From: Bacteroidota bacterium
GTDB taxonomy: Bacteria; Bacteroidota; Bacteroidia; Chitinophagales; Saprospiraceae
DNA: 35,630 bases
Direction: 5' to 3'
Assembly (NCBI GenBank): GCA_009908745.1
Contig: JAAAOU010000500.1
Location: 1-35,630, forward strand
This document shows positions 24,681-33,476 of the stretch, piece after piece. Under the pieces are notes generated by a model. That model worked only from the letters and a program-made list of their open reading frames with translations, did no database searches and was not told where the DNA came from. Within the stretch, counting starts at the first letter, position 1. Each line of letters begins with the position of its first letter. Both the position numbers and the translations under genes were made by a program.

Positions 24681-26183
24681 TCATCGCATATTATCCGGAA
24701 AATCGTGTGGGTTGAACCCCCACAGATACGGAAGGATGAAGTAGACAATGATTGTGAGTATGGCTATAGAAATCAAGTTGAGCCAGACTCCAGTTTTTAC
24801 CATTTCCGGGATTTTCAAGTAACCCGATCCAAAGACAATAGCGTTGGGCGGGGTGGCGACGGGCAGCATAAACGCGCAGGAAGCCGCCAGGGTAGCACCG
24901 ATCATCAGCACGTAAGGGTGCACGCCAATTACCGCTGCCAAAGGGGCGAGTATGGGCAGCAGCATGGCGGTAGTTGCCAGGTTGGAAGTGATCTCTGTGA
25001 GGAAGTTGACCGCCGCTACCAAAACCAGCAGCAGCATCAGCAGCGATAGGCCTTCCAACAGCGATAGCTGGCTCCCAATCCATTCTGCCAGCCCCGTCTC
25101 GCCAAAACCTGCCGCTAGGGACAAGCCGCCCCCGAAGAGCAATAGTACGCCCCAGGGCAGTTTCACCGCTTCTTCCCATTTTACGATCTTCCGGCCCTTG
25201 CCTTTGCCAGCGGGCAGGAGAAACAAGGTCGTAGCGGCAATGATGGCGATAATGGTGTCATCCAGTGCTGGCACAAACACGTTCAGCAGATAAGAGCGCG
25301 TGATCCAAGCAAAGGCAGTAGCGGCAAATACCGCCAGCACCACTTTCTCCTCGAAGGATATGGGGCCTAGCGCATCGATCTGCCGCTTGATTTCCGCCTT
25401 GCCGCCCGGGAAAGACTGTTGCTTGAAAGAGGCCGCCAGGTGCGTCAGGTAGTACCAGCAGATGGCCAGCATGATCAGAGAGACCGGCAGGCCAATCATG
25501 ATCCACTTGGAAAACGTGATTTCGATGTTGTACAATTCCTGCACAATACCTGCGAGAACGAGGTTGGGGGGCGTGCCAATCAGCGTGGCTACCCCGCCTA
25601 TAGAGGCACTGTAGGCGATGGACAGCATGAGTATCTTGCCGAAGATTTCGTTTTCGTCTGCTTTGGTGATGGGGTTGTCCTTGAGCTGGGTGATGACCGC
25701 CATACCGATAGGGAGCATCATCACGGAGGTGGCGGTATTGGATATCCACATCGAGAGGAATGCCGTGGCGACCATGAAGCCGAGGATAATGTTCCGCAGG
25801 TTGGTCCCGATCAATTGGATAATATGCAGGGCTATGCGCCGGTGCAAATCCCACCGTTCTATAGCAATAGCGAGTATAAAGCCGCCCACGTAGAGAAAAA
25901 TGTAGCGGTGGCCAAAGGAAACGGTCGTCTCACTAAGGCCAAGCGCACCCGTTAGCGGGAACAAAATGATAGGCAAGAGCGCTGTTACCGCGATTGGTAT
26001 TACTTCCAGTATCCACCAAGTCGCAATCCAGAGGGTGGAAGCAAGTACCGCAATAGCCTCTTTGCTCAGTAGTACCGCATTTTCATCCTTGCTCAGTGCT
26101 TCGGGGTCGTCGGGGTGGACGAAGAGGAGGACAGCCGCAAAAAGGGCAGGGCCCAAGAGTAAGCCTATTGTCTTCTTATTCAT
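24681..26183 (-). CDS. SLC13/DASS-family anion:sodium symporter
   Basis: A 500-residue inner-membrane transporter of the divalent anion:Na+ symporter family. Twelve or so hydrophobic segments are visible. The two SNT-type signatures that form the sodium/substrate sites are present: SNTATSVMMLP in the first half and SNLATTAMLLP in the second. Each half also has the TPPN motif (IGTPPNLVL and ATPPNAIVFG). Family substrates are di- and tricarboxylates, sulfate or phosphate; the carboxylate branch is likeliest here but not certain. It is the first gene of the SusCD locus, preceded by an 18-bp palindrome about 50 bp upstream of its ATG. An inner-membrane carboxylate porter beside SusCD suggests the imported ligand yields a carboxylate. 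Confidence 0.93.
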   Translation of the reverse strand: MNKKTIGLLLGPALFAAVLLFVHPDDPEALSKDENAVLLSKEAIAVLASTLWIATWWILEVIPIAVTALLPIILFPLTGALGLSETTVSFGHRYIFLYVGGFILAIAIERWDLHRRIALHIIQLIGTNLRNIILGFMVATAFLSMWISNTATSVMMLPIGMAVITQLKDNPITKADENEIFGKILMLSIAYSASIGGVATLIGTPPNLVLAGIVQELYNIEITFSKWIMIGLPVSLIMLAICWYYLTHLAASFKQQSFPGGKAEIKRQIDALGPISFEEKVVLAVFAATAFAWITRSYLLNVFVPALDDTIIAIIAATTLFLLPAGKGKGRKIVKWEEAVKLPWGVLLLFGGGLSLAAGFGETGLAEWIGSQLSLLEGLSLLMLLLVLVAAVNFLTEITSNLATTAMLLPILAPLAAVIGVHPYVLMIGATLAASCAFMLPVATPPNAIVFGSGYLKIPEMVKTGVWLNLISIAILTIIVYFILPYLWGFNPHDFPDNMR

Positions 26184-26231
26184 GGCCGGCTGCTCTTTAG
26201 TACAATGTCTATTTGATCATTCCCAATGGAT

Positions 26232-26249
26232 ATGTATTTATTCATACAT
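26232..26249. promoter_or_regulatory. candidate operator of the SLC13-SusCD locus
   Basis: ATGTAT-ttattc-ATACAT is an 18-bp palindrome with perfect 6-bp arms, 49-66 bp upstream of the SLC13 start codon. This is a normal operator position. The regulator is unknown: no AraC, GntR or hybrid two-component gene lies in the locus. Confidence 0.45.
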
Positions 26250-26363
26250 TTAGTTTTATTTTGGTTTCAGACTTAGTGGCACGCACAGTAACTGGCCGGC
26301 TAAAGACCAATTAGCGCTGCACTAAGGTATGTTTATGAAAGCGGCTTGTGAAATATTTTATGC

Positions 26364-26403
26364 TGTAAAACGATTGTTTTTTAAAATTTTATACCGTTTT
26401 ACA
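26364..26403. promoter_or_regulatory. inverted repeat in promoter of the HTH membrane protein
   Basis: TGTAAAACG (26364-26372) and CGTTTTACA (26395-26403) are perfect 9-bp inverted arms with a 22-bp AT-rich spacer. A further TTTACACC follows at 26408. The site lies 23 bp upstream of the start codon of a predicted DNA-binding membrane protein, so autoregulation is plausible. Confidence 0.5.
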
Positions 26404-26425
26404 CTTTTTTACACCATAGAAATCT

Positions 26426-27604
26426 ATGCAGGACAGTTTGCAAAACCAGTTTATAGAGCAGCTTGAAGCCCTATACGGGCCATGGGAGCGGTCGACTTCC
26501 CGGTTTGGCAACGCTACCTTTGGAAAGGTGGCTGCAGATTTGTGTGTGAGCGCCAGTCAGTTTAGCAAGTTAATATCCGGTGCCGCTACAGAGGGTATGT
26601 ATACGCGCAGTATACGCAATATCGGCAGGTTGGAACGGGAGCGGCAGGCCTTGCAAGAACGGGAGGAGGCTGTGGCCAAATGGGAGGGGGTTGCCGGCAA
26701 GTTGCGGCGGCAAAGCAAGCGGGCAAAGCGTAGGCTGGTGTTGTTTTCCTTGCTGGCGCTGGTACTGGGCGGGGGAATCGCCTACTTCATTTTAAGCCAA
26801 AGCACGGCCTTGGAAACCGCAGCTGAGTTTGAACAGCGCCACCCGTTGACGCCCTATTTCGACCGGGAATTCAATGCGGCTTATGATTCGCCCTACCTCA
26901 GAGAGTCCGAGGTGCAAGCGTATTGCCCCTGTAGCGCCTACGAAGGGCGTTGGTCGCTAAGCGCGCCCTACAAGCTGCCGTTGCCGGGCAACAAGAAACC
27001 CGGGGTGTACTACCTGGGCAAAAGCGCGGATGTACGCATGAAGTGCTCCAAGAGCGACACCTCTAGGGCGGGCAAAGGCAATGTGTTGGTCGCCTACGAA
27101 TACCTGGTCAACGAGATTTGGGTGGATACCAAACTGACGCCGCTGTCGCCTACCTACTTCGACAAAGAGCAGAAATCGTTCACAGCGGCATTCGACTCCC
27201 TGCAGTTCGAAGGCAACCCACAGTTCAAAAAAGTAGCTACCATCCATTCTTTTTTCATCGACAAGTTTGAAATCTACCCGGATGCTATTACCCGCAGCGG
27301 GGAACCCTGTGGCCGTTTTGCTACGGATATCGATGAGGAGCTTGTGCGCATCTACGAGATCGATTTGAAAAACGTGCTGCAAAATGTGCTGGGGGACCTC
27401 AATAAGACAGACTGCAACCCCAGCTCAAACCCTTATTGCGACCCTAATGACTTGCAAGAAGGAGAAAGCGTGATCAGTTTTGATTGCATGTACACTATAA
27501 AATCGGAAAACCTGGGTATGGGGGGCGGTTACCCGTACCGCAAGGGGTATCGCTTGGAGAAGCAGAGTTATTCGGACAACCTGACTTGTACCTGCAGCGA
27601 CTGA
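26426..27604 (+). CDS. membrane-anchored HTH protein with Cys-rich outer domain
   Basis: A 392-residue protein of no family I recognise. Residues about 28-65 look like a helix-turn-helix (ATFGKVAADLCVSASQFSKLIS). A charged coiled coil follows (about 66-100), then a very basic stretch (RRQSKRAKRR) directly before one membrane helix (about 104-124). The remaining ~268 residues should be periplasmic. They contain several Cys (YCPCSAY near 167, CNPSSNPYCDP near 340, a final CTCSD), a CHU-like beta pattern and no catalytic motif. The topology is like ToxR/CadC one-component regulators, although the HTH type differs. It is convergent with the CHU_C gene (25-bp gap) and follows a 9-bp inverted-repeat promoter site. 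Confidence 0.7.
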   Translation: MQDSLQNQFIEQLEALYGPWERSTSRFGNATFGKVAADLCVSASQFSKLISGAATEGMYTRSIRNIGRLERERQALQEREEAVAKWEGVAGKLRRQSKRAKRRLVLFSLLALVLGGGIAYFILSQSTALETAAEFEQRHPLTPYFDREFNAAYDSPYLRESEVQAYCPCSAYEGRWSLSAPYKLPLPGNKKPGVYYLGKSADVRMKCSKSDTSRAGKGNVLVAYEYLVNEIWVDTKLTPLSPTYFDKEQKSFTAAFDSLQFEGNPQFKKVATIHSFFIDKFEIYPDAITRSGEPCGRFATDIDEELVRIYEIDLKNVLQNVLGDLNKTDCNPSSNPYCDPNDLQEGESVISFDCMYTIKSENLGMGGGYPYRKGYRLEKQSYSDNLTCTCSD

Positions 27605-27629
27605 AAAGGGGTAGATTTTGTTTGCAAGG

Positions 27630-30128
27630 CTACCGTACCACGGCTACCGTACCCGAGATTTGCCGTACTTCTAAGCTCAAACGGTCGCGGTACTCTAGTA
27701 CATAAGCATAATGCCCGGCATTCACCGTTTTGCCGTTCGCCCGCCCATCCCAGCGGGCATTAGCTCCCATACCCTCGTACAGCAACCCGCCCCAGCGGTG
27801 GTAAATTTGCAAGCGTAGCGGCTCAATCCCTGGCCCGAAGGCTTGGAAAAAGTCGTTGCGGCCATCGTCGTTAGGGGAAAAGGCGGTGGGAACAAAAACT
27901 TCAGACTGGCAGTCGCCAGCTTCTACGACTATGGCTACCGTATCTTTACAAGCGGCGTTGGCGGCGATGAGGGAATACGTGCCCGGTTGGTCGGGTCGGA
28001 ACGTATTGCCGCTGCTGCCATCTGGCCAAAGAAAAGTCAGGCTGTCCTTGCTTGCCGACCGTGCGTTCAGCAGGATCGGCCGGCCCGGGCAGAAGCTGGT
28101 ATCGGAGGAATATCGAAATTGCGGACGGTCTAAGAGCGATACCTCTAGGCTGTCGCTACTGGTGCAACCCTCGTTGTTGGTCACGCTGAGGCGATAGGTA
28201 CCGGATTGGGCAACGGTGGTTTCAGGAAGCGTGGCTCCCGTATTCCATATATAATCCCAGCTTGGGTCCAAAGTATTACCGATGGTCCACTCCGCCGCAC
28301 ATTCCACAATATCCTCCCCGAGGTCTACGAGTGGGATTGGCAAAGCGGTCAGTGCCGTGCTGTCGGTACTGCGGCAACGGGTAGAAAGCGAAGTAGCTGT
28401 CAAATGGTACAAGCCCGGTGCCGTCGCCCACCGTTCAGCTTGCGTGCTGCCGTCCTGCCATTCCAATTCATAACTATCGGGATCTAGCGCGGTGGATAGC
28501 AAAAGGCTGTCGCCGGGGCAGAGCGCGCTATCTGCCGGCAGGCTGAACACGGGTGCTTCGCCAATTGCTACTTCGGCGCTGGCCGTATCCCGGCATCCAA
28601 AGAGGGACCACTCGTATTGGACTTCGTAGGTGCCGGCTTGGCCGTAGACGAGCTGTATGCTGTCGGTTTGTAAGGGGATAAGGCTGCCACCGGGAGCCGT
28701 CCAAGCATCGTCGTCCACCGGGAGCGTATTTGTACTGTGCGAGGCCGTAGCGGTATCCCCAACGCAAAGCGGGTAGGGGGAAAATACGATCGAATCAGGA
28801 TCGTAGCTAGAGGTACATGAATCCTCAATTTCCAAATTGACCGTTTCCAAGTTGACCTCATAGTCTATTTGCTCGCTAATCGGGGAACGGCTAAAGCTCA
28901 CAGCGGTAAATGTCGGAGCATTGGCCTCTGGGGCTTCTATGCTGCAAATAGGAGTAGGAGCGCACATTGCCACTTCGCCTACGGAATCCGTCAAGATGAT
29001 TCTTGTATCGGTATCATTAGACTCATCAAGTTTGGATACTACTACTCCTCCCGTGCTTAGACCAGCTAAGTCAGTTATAAAAGCACTGTCTCCGATATAT
29101 AGCTTTCCCCAATTTAAACTTCCGTCTGATGGTGCTACATTAATGACATAGGTGCCAAAAGTATCTATGCCGCTTAGGAATAGTTCCTCCCCGTTCGCGG
29201 CCAGTTCAAATGCGTTATCATACGAGCGGCACCACTCTAACTCCAAGTCTGAGTTGTATTTGGCTAGCCTCGTACCCGTTGAATTTGAGACTAGCATAAA
29301 CCTTTGCCCCGCCTCTCCCTGCGCTATTTTAAGTCTGCAGTCGTTGCAGTTGACTTCGAACACCTGCACCATTTCTCTTTGCTCGAGGTTGTACTCAAAC
29401 AGATACTGCGGACCTTCTAATTGAATAGCAAAGACCAGCAGCGTGTCTTCATAGCGTGAAGTAGCTATGCGAAAATAGGGAAGAGCATCTTGTGTTTGGT
29501 AGATACTACCGTCAGACAAGTTTCCGTCTTCGGATAAATGCATGATTGCTAACCCATTGTTGCCATTGCCGTCTGCTGGGATATCCACCACAATGATTTC
29601 ATCGCCTACTTCATGAACTGAAGTATAAGGGTTTAATAATAATGGATCTGTACCGGCTCTTAAGTGCCTAACTTCTGGAAAAGCTTTGCTCCATATCAGC
29701 TCCCCCTCGCTATTCGTCCTCGCAACTTCGAGGGTATCCATCGCTATATTCCATTCATTAACCGTGAACGTAAGGTCCCCATTTTGAAGCCCGCACATAC
29801 TGAGCACGCTTCCAGAATCATCGGAATTGTATTGTTGGTTAGAGGTGTACACGCGTTGTGCCCATTCTACAGCACCATCAGCCCCCAATTTGGTAATGAT
29901 ACTGCCTCCCAAATCATAGCTGTTAACATAAACGTTGTCGTTGCCATCAACGGATACTCCTGTAGCACCAAAAAATGCGTTGCGCTCTGGGTTGGTATAC
30001 ACTTTCTGAAAAGATTGGGCTGACAGCTGTAGCGCAGTTGCCAAAATCGAGAACAACATGATTAATAACCTACCGTTAATCAACAGGTACAACAGGAGCG
30101 GTTTGCAAAAAGAGCGATGTGCTATCAT
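27630..30128 (-). CDS. secreted repeat protein with gliding-motility C-terminal domain (CHU_C, T9SS type B)
   Basis: An 832-residue exported protein. Its hydrophobic N-terminus (about 1-38, ending LQLSAQ) is a long signal peptide. A start at 30059 would give a shorter signal. Residues about 40-400 contain repeated WD/propeller-like strands (NVYVNSYDLGGSIITKLGADGAVEWAQRV). The region about 440-740 holds tandem PKD/Ig-like modules with recurring C-x-D and LGED/W-x-TGA patterns. The last ~90 residues are the CHU_C domain (VFVPTAFSPNDDGRNDFFQ ... LQIYHRWGGLLYEG ... WDGRANGKTVNAGHYAYVLEY), the type B T9SS sorting signal. It is probably a cell-surface or released protein, possibly an adhesin. It is convergent with the HTH membrane gene. 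Confidence 0.9.
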   Translation of the reverse strand: MIAHRSFCKPLLLYLLINGRLLIMLFSILATALQLSAQSFQKVYTNPERNAFFGATGVSVDGNDNVYVNSYDLGGSIITKLGADGAVEWAQRVYTSNQQYNSDDSGSVLSMCGLQNGDLTFTVNEWNIAMDTLEVARTNSEGELIWSKAFPEVRHLRAGTDPLLLNPYTSVHEVGDEIIVVDIPADGNGNNGLAIMHLSEDGNLSDGSIYQTQDALPYFRIATSRYEDTLLVFAIQLEGPQYLFEYNLEQREMVQVFEVNCNDCRLKIAQGEAGQRFMLVSNSTGTRLAKYNSDLELEWCRSYDNAFELAANGEELFLSGIDTFGTYVINVAPSDGSLNWGKLYIGDSAFITDLAGLSTGGVVVSKLDESNDTDTRIILTDSVGEVAMCAPTPICSIEAPEANAPTFTAVSFSRSPISEQIDYEVNLETVNLEIEDSCTSSYDPDSIVFSPYPLCVGDTATASHSTNTLPVDDDAWTAPGGSLIPLQTDSIQLVYGQAGTYEVQYEWSLFGCRDTASAEVAIGEAPVFSLPADSALCPGDSLLLSTALDPDSYELEWQDGSTQAERWATAPGLYHLTATSLSTRCRSTDSTALTALPIPLVDLGEDIVECAAEWTIGNTLDPSWDYIWNTGATLPETTVAQSGTYRLSVTNNEGCTSSDSLEVSLLDRPQFRYSSDTSFCPGRPILLNARSASKDSLTFLWPDGSSGNTFRPDQPGTYSLIAANAACKDTVAIVVEAGDCQSEVFVPTAFSPNDDGRNDFFQAFGPGIEPLRLQIYHRWGGLLYEGMGANARWDGRANGKTVNAGHYAYVLEYRDRLSLEVRQISGTVAVVR

Positions 30129-30390
30129 AGCTAAATGAATTGAGCAATGAATTTACGGCAAGAATCAAGTAATCTCAAATATCCAGCAAAACTATGTCAT
30201 TTATTTTGCAAAGAATATAGCAGTGTCGTTGAATAGGTTGCTTTTTGTGGGGAGTATTTTGTCCCACTAATTATCGCTAACGTAGATACAAAAGAAAGCC
30301 AGTAAACCATCCACCCCCATAAGCGTTTCCAAGTTGTTTTAAACCCCGCCCACTAGGTTTTTTATAGCATAAACTTTCAAAACCATTTTC

Positions 30391-31677
30391 ATGAGCCCAC
30401 TGCAAAGTGTCGCCCAAGGCTACCGCAATGTACCCCGGCACATCACCAACCTTATTGCCGCGCAGTTCTTTGTGCAGGGGGTGAATACCTCGTTTTTCCT
30501 GCTGCTGAATTACTATATGGCCAAGGAAGGGTTTGCCGACTATCAGGTAGCGGAGGTGCTGTCGTACCGCTTTTTAGCAGTCTTTGCGCTGGCGTTCCCG
30601 ATTGGGCTGTTCATCAAAGGGCGGCGCTTGAAGCCTTTCTTCTATACGGCAACCATTGCTACGCCTTTGCTCTCCCATGTGATGTTGTTCGCCATCGACC
30701 ACCATTACATCGGCCTGCTGAATGTTTCTACCATGCTGTGGGGGGTGGCGTATACCTGCATGCAGATCACCGTCTTGCCTTTTATACTGATTAACGCCAA
30801 AGCGGAGCACCACTCGGAGGCGATTTCCATGTCTTTTCTGTCGTTTTCGGGTACCATCTGCTTGGTGGGCTTTTTCAACTATCTACTGACGCGAATAGCA
30901 CCTGGCTTTTTCTCGGAGCAGCGGGTGTTGCAGATCATCTCTACCTTGTCACTGGCGGGTGCCTATTTCGTTACCCGTATACGTGTACCGGAGCGGCTGT
31001 CGGAAAAAGTGCCGCTGCGCCAAGTCATACACGGTTACGACTGGGCGACGATATTCCGGGCGTTGACCCCTACGCTAATTATCGCTATTGGTGCCGGTTT
31101 TACCATTCCGGTGATCAACCTGTTTTTCCTGAATGTGCACGGCCTGCCTTCCGATCATTTTTCGCTGATCGGTTCGCTGACTTTTTTGCTAGTGGCTAGC
31201 GTCATTATTTTTATGCCCTACATCAAGCGGAGTTTTGGTTACCGCATTGCGATCACCCTGTTTCAGTCCGCCTCGGTGCTGGCGCTCTTTATCTTGGCTA
31301 CCACGGAGTACTACTCAGAAACCGCTTTTGCACTAGGCATTGCCATAGCCGCTTACGTCATCCGGCAACCCTTGATGAGCGCGGCGGCGCCTATGACCTC
31401 AGAGCTGACCATGTACTACGTAGGCAAGCGCAACCGCGAGATCATGAGCGCGCTGAATGCTTCAATCTGGTCCGGCAGCTGGTTCATCTCCATGAAGCTG
31501 TTTGGGTGGCTGCGGCAGTTGGATTTCCGCTACGTCAGCATCTTCTTGATCACAGTGGCGATGTATGTCGTTGGCGTGGCTTGGTACGCGCACCTCATTC
31601 GTCAGTATGAGCGCAAACAGCAGAGGGAGGAGCCCGAACGGCAAGCTGAGCGCAAGCCGGTCTACAGCGAGTCCTAG
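30391..31677 (+). CDS. MFS transporter
   Basis: A 428-residue inner-membrane protein with about twelve hydrophobic helices in two halves separated by a basic loop near the middle (RIRVPERLSEKVPLRQVIHGYDW, about residues 193-215). Charged loops such as KGRRLKPFFY after helix 2 and KRSFGYR in the second half match major facilitator features. A long charged C-terminal tail (RQYERKQQREEPERQAERK) is cytoplasmic. The substrate is not apparent, and no drug-efflux or sugar signature is clear. The 262-bp gap upstream has no gene. The next gene is an ArsR regulator 141 bp downstream, so co-regulation is possible but not shown. Confidence 0.85.
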   Translation: MSPLQSVAQGYRNVPRHITNLIAAQFFVQGVNTSFFLLLNYYMAKEGFADYQVAEVLSYRFLAVFALAFPIGLFIKGRRLKPFFYTATIATPLLSHVMLFAIDHHYIGLLNVSTMLWGVAYTCMQITVLPFILINAKAEHHSEAISMSFLSFSGTICLVGFFNYLLTRIAPGFFSEQRVLQIISTLSLAGAYFVTRIRVPERLSEKVPLRQVIHGYDWATIFRALTPTLIIAIGAGFTIPVINLFFLNVHGLPSDHFSLIGSLTFLLVASVIIFMPYIKRSFGYRIAITLFQSASVLALFILATTEYYSETAFALGIAIAAYVIRQPLMSAAAPMTSELTMYYVGKRNREIMSALNASIWSGSWFISMKLFGWLRQLDFRYVSIFLITVAMYVVGVAWYAHLIRQYERKQQREEPERQAERKPVYSES

Positions 31678-31749
31678 CGTGCCTTGTGGGCTGATCAAGC
31701 TTGTTTTTTCAGCACTTAGTGTAAAAACAGCCTAAAGTCAATACCCCAA

Positions 31750-31770
31750 AATCTATTCCTTGGGTAGATT
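31750..31770. promoter_or_regulatory. small inverted repeat upstream of the second arsR
   Basis: AATCTA (31750) and TAGATT (31765) are inverted 6-bp arms with a 9-bp spacer, 48 bp upstream of the arsR start, in the 141-bp gap after the MFS gene. A possible autoregulatory operator. No other feature is seen in that gap. Confidence 0.3.
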
Positions 31771-31818
31771 GCTAAGCGCTTTCGAAGTACTTTAGAAGCA
31801 GAACTAAAAAACCTCACT

Positions 31819-32100
31819 ATGGTGGCTACTTCCAGACTCAACCGCTTTGAACGACAAACGGAGATACTGCGCTCGATCGCGCACCCTATCCGCCTGGCGA
31901 TGATCGAATTGCTGCAGCGAGGACGCCGCCTGTCGGTCAGCGAAATTCACAGTGCCCTCAAAATCGAGCAGGCTACGGCTTCGCACCACTTGAAGATACT
32001 CCGGCAGGTAGGGATTGTGAAGGTGGAGCGCGAGGGGCGTTACTCTTATTACCTGCTGGCCGACGAGGTGTACCCGCAAATTGTGCAGTTATTGGCGTAA
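31819..32100 (+). CDS. ArsR-family regulator without metal-site cysteines
   Basis: A 93-residue winged-helix protein. The core is RSIAHPIRLAMIELL, then SVSEIHSALKIEQATASHHLKILRQVGIV (recognition helix about residues 50-61), and the beta-wing VEREGRYSYYLL. It contains no cysteine, so it does not use a thiol metal site. Effector unknown. It resembles the first ArsR in this window in the AHPxRL and SVSEI segments but is clearly a separate gene with a different C-terminus. It is 33 bp upstream of purB, but purB has its own predicted promoter. Confidence 0.9.
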   Translation: MVATSRLNRFERQTEILRSIAHPIRLAMIELLQRGRRLSVSEIHSALKIEQATASHHLKILRQVGIVKVEREGRYSYYLLADEVYPQIVQLLA

Positions 32101-32105
32101 TTCTC

Positions 32106-32113
32106 TATTTTTG
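32106..32113 (+). promoter_or_regulatory. predicted purB promoter -7 element
   Basis: TATTTTTG matches TAnnTTTG and ends 20 bp before the purB ATG. A TTG at 32081, 22 bp upstream of it, could serve as the -33 element. The promoter lies just after the end of the arsR gene. Confidence 0.55.
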
Positions 32114-32133
32114 CGGCTGCAAAAAACAGACTT

Positions 32134-33468
32134 ATGCTGACTGCCATATCGCCGATCGACGGCCGCTACCAAAGCAAGACCGAAGAGCTCAAAGAGTTTT
32201 TCTCCGAATACGCCCTGATCAAATACCGGGTTTTTGTCGAAATTGAATACTTCACCGCGCTCTGCAGGCACCCTCTGCCGCAGCTGGCCGGCTTCCCGCC
32301 GGAAAAGCTGGACGAACTGCTCCGTATCGCCAATCGGTTTACCGTCAAAGAGGCCGCCCGCATCAAAGAGATTGAGCGGGTTACCAACCACGATGTCAAG
32401 GCGGTAGAATACTTTCTGAAAGAGCAGTTCGACCAGCTTGGGGTCAGTGCTTACAAGGAATTCATCCACTTTGGCCTGACTTCGCAGGACATCAACAACA
32501 CCGCCACGCCGCTGCTGCTGAAGCACGCTATCGACCAAGTCTGGTTGCCGCAGTACCAAAAGTTGCACAGCAGCCTTAAGCAGCTGGGCGAAGATTGGTC
32601 AGGCATCCCTATGCTGGCGCGCACCCACGGGCAGCCCGCTTCGCCTACCACATTGGGCAAAGAGTTGCTCGTGTTCACCGCCCGATTGGACGAGCAGCTT
32701 CAGCAGCTTCAGCAGGTTACTTTCAAAGCTAAATTTGGCGGCGCTACCGGTAATTTTAACGCCCATTACGTCGCTTACCCGGATATCGACTGGCGTTCGT
32801 TCGGGGACGATTTTGTGCAGCAGCGGCTGGGCCTGCAACGGGCGTACCCTACCACGCAGATTGAGCACTACGACAACCTGGCGGCACTCTTCATGGCTAT
32901 GAAACGCATCAATACCATCCTCGTCGACTTGTGCCGGGACATTTGGACCTACATCTCCATGGACTACTTCCGTCAGCGTACGGTCAAAGGCGAAATTGGC
33001 TCTTCCGCCATGCCGCATAAAGTCAACCCCATCGACTTTGAGAATGCTGAGGGCAACCTTGGCTTGGCCAACGCGGTATTTACCCACCTGGCTGACAAGC
33101 TGCCTGTCTCCCGCCTACAGCGCGACCTGACCGACAGTACTGTCCTGCGCAATATTGGCGTGCCAGTCGCCCACACTATCATTGCGTTCAAAGCCATCCA
33201 AAAAGGCCTGAGCAAGCTGCTCCTCAACGAAGCTAAACTGCAAGCTGACTTGGACAATAACTGGATGGTGGTGGCAGAGGCGATACAGAATATCCTGCGC
33301 CGGGAGGGCTATCCGCAACCCTATGAAGCATTAAAAGAACTCACCCGGGGCAAGGAGCGGGTCACCCAACAGGACCTACACGCTTTTGTGGACGGCCTGG
33401 AGGTTTCAGCCACCGTGAAAGCGGAACTGAAGGCGGTGAGCCCGCATAATTATGTGGGGAAGGTTTGA
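32134..33468 (+). CDS. purB: adenylosuccinate lyase
   Basis: A 444-residue cytoplasmic enzyme of the fumarase/aspartase superfamily. It removes fumarate from SAICAR and adenylosuccinate in purine synthesis. The N-terminus LTAISPIDGRYQSKTEEL and the conserved FIHFGLTSQDINNTATP and MLARTHGQPASPTTLGKE blocks hold the catalytic histidines. The mobile signature loop reads GSSAMPHKVNPIDFENAEGN. Size and order of motifs fit the E. coli PurB-like branch. No other purine genes are adjacent. The stop codon lies only a few bases before the first 65-bp palindromic repeat. Confidence 0.97.
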   Translation: MLTAISPIDGRYQSKTEELKEFFSEYALIKYRVFVEIEYFTALCRHPLPQLAGFPPEKLDELLRIANRFTVKEAARIKEIERVTNHDVKAVEYFLKEQFDQLGVSAYKEFIHFGLTSQDINNTATPLLLKHAIDQVWLPQYQKLHSSLKQLGEDWSGIPMLARTHGQPASPTTLGKELLVFTARLDEQLQQLQQVTFKAKFGGATGNFNAHYVAYPDIDWRSFGDDFVQQRLGLQRAYPTTQIEHYDNLAALFMAMKRINTILVDLCRDIWTYISMDYFRQRTVKGEIGSSAMPHKVNPIDFENAEGNLGLANAVFTHLADKLPVSRLQRDLTDSTVLRNIGVPVAHTIIAFKAIQKGLSKLLLNEAKLQADLDNNWMVVAEAIQNILRREGYPQPYEALKELTRGKERVTQQDLHAFVDGLEVSATVKAELKAVSPHNYVGKV

Positions 33469-33476
33469 AGGTTGGC

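Noticed and set aside
30247-30267. GTGGG/CCCAC hairpin upstream of the MFS gene
   Set aside because: Only 5-bp arms, no T-run and no clear position relative to a promoter. Likely chance.
31690-31725. Possible terminator after the MFS gene (CAAGCTTG followed by T6)
   Set aside because: The stem is only a short self-complementary hexamer to octamer without a loop, too weak to call.
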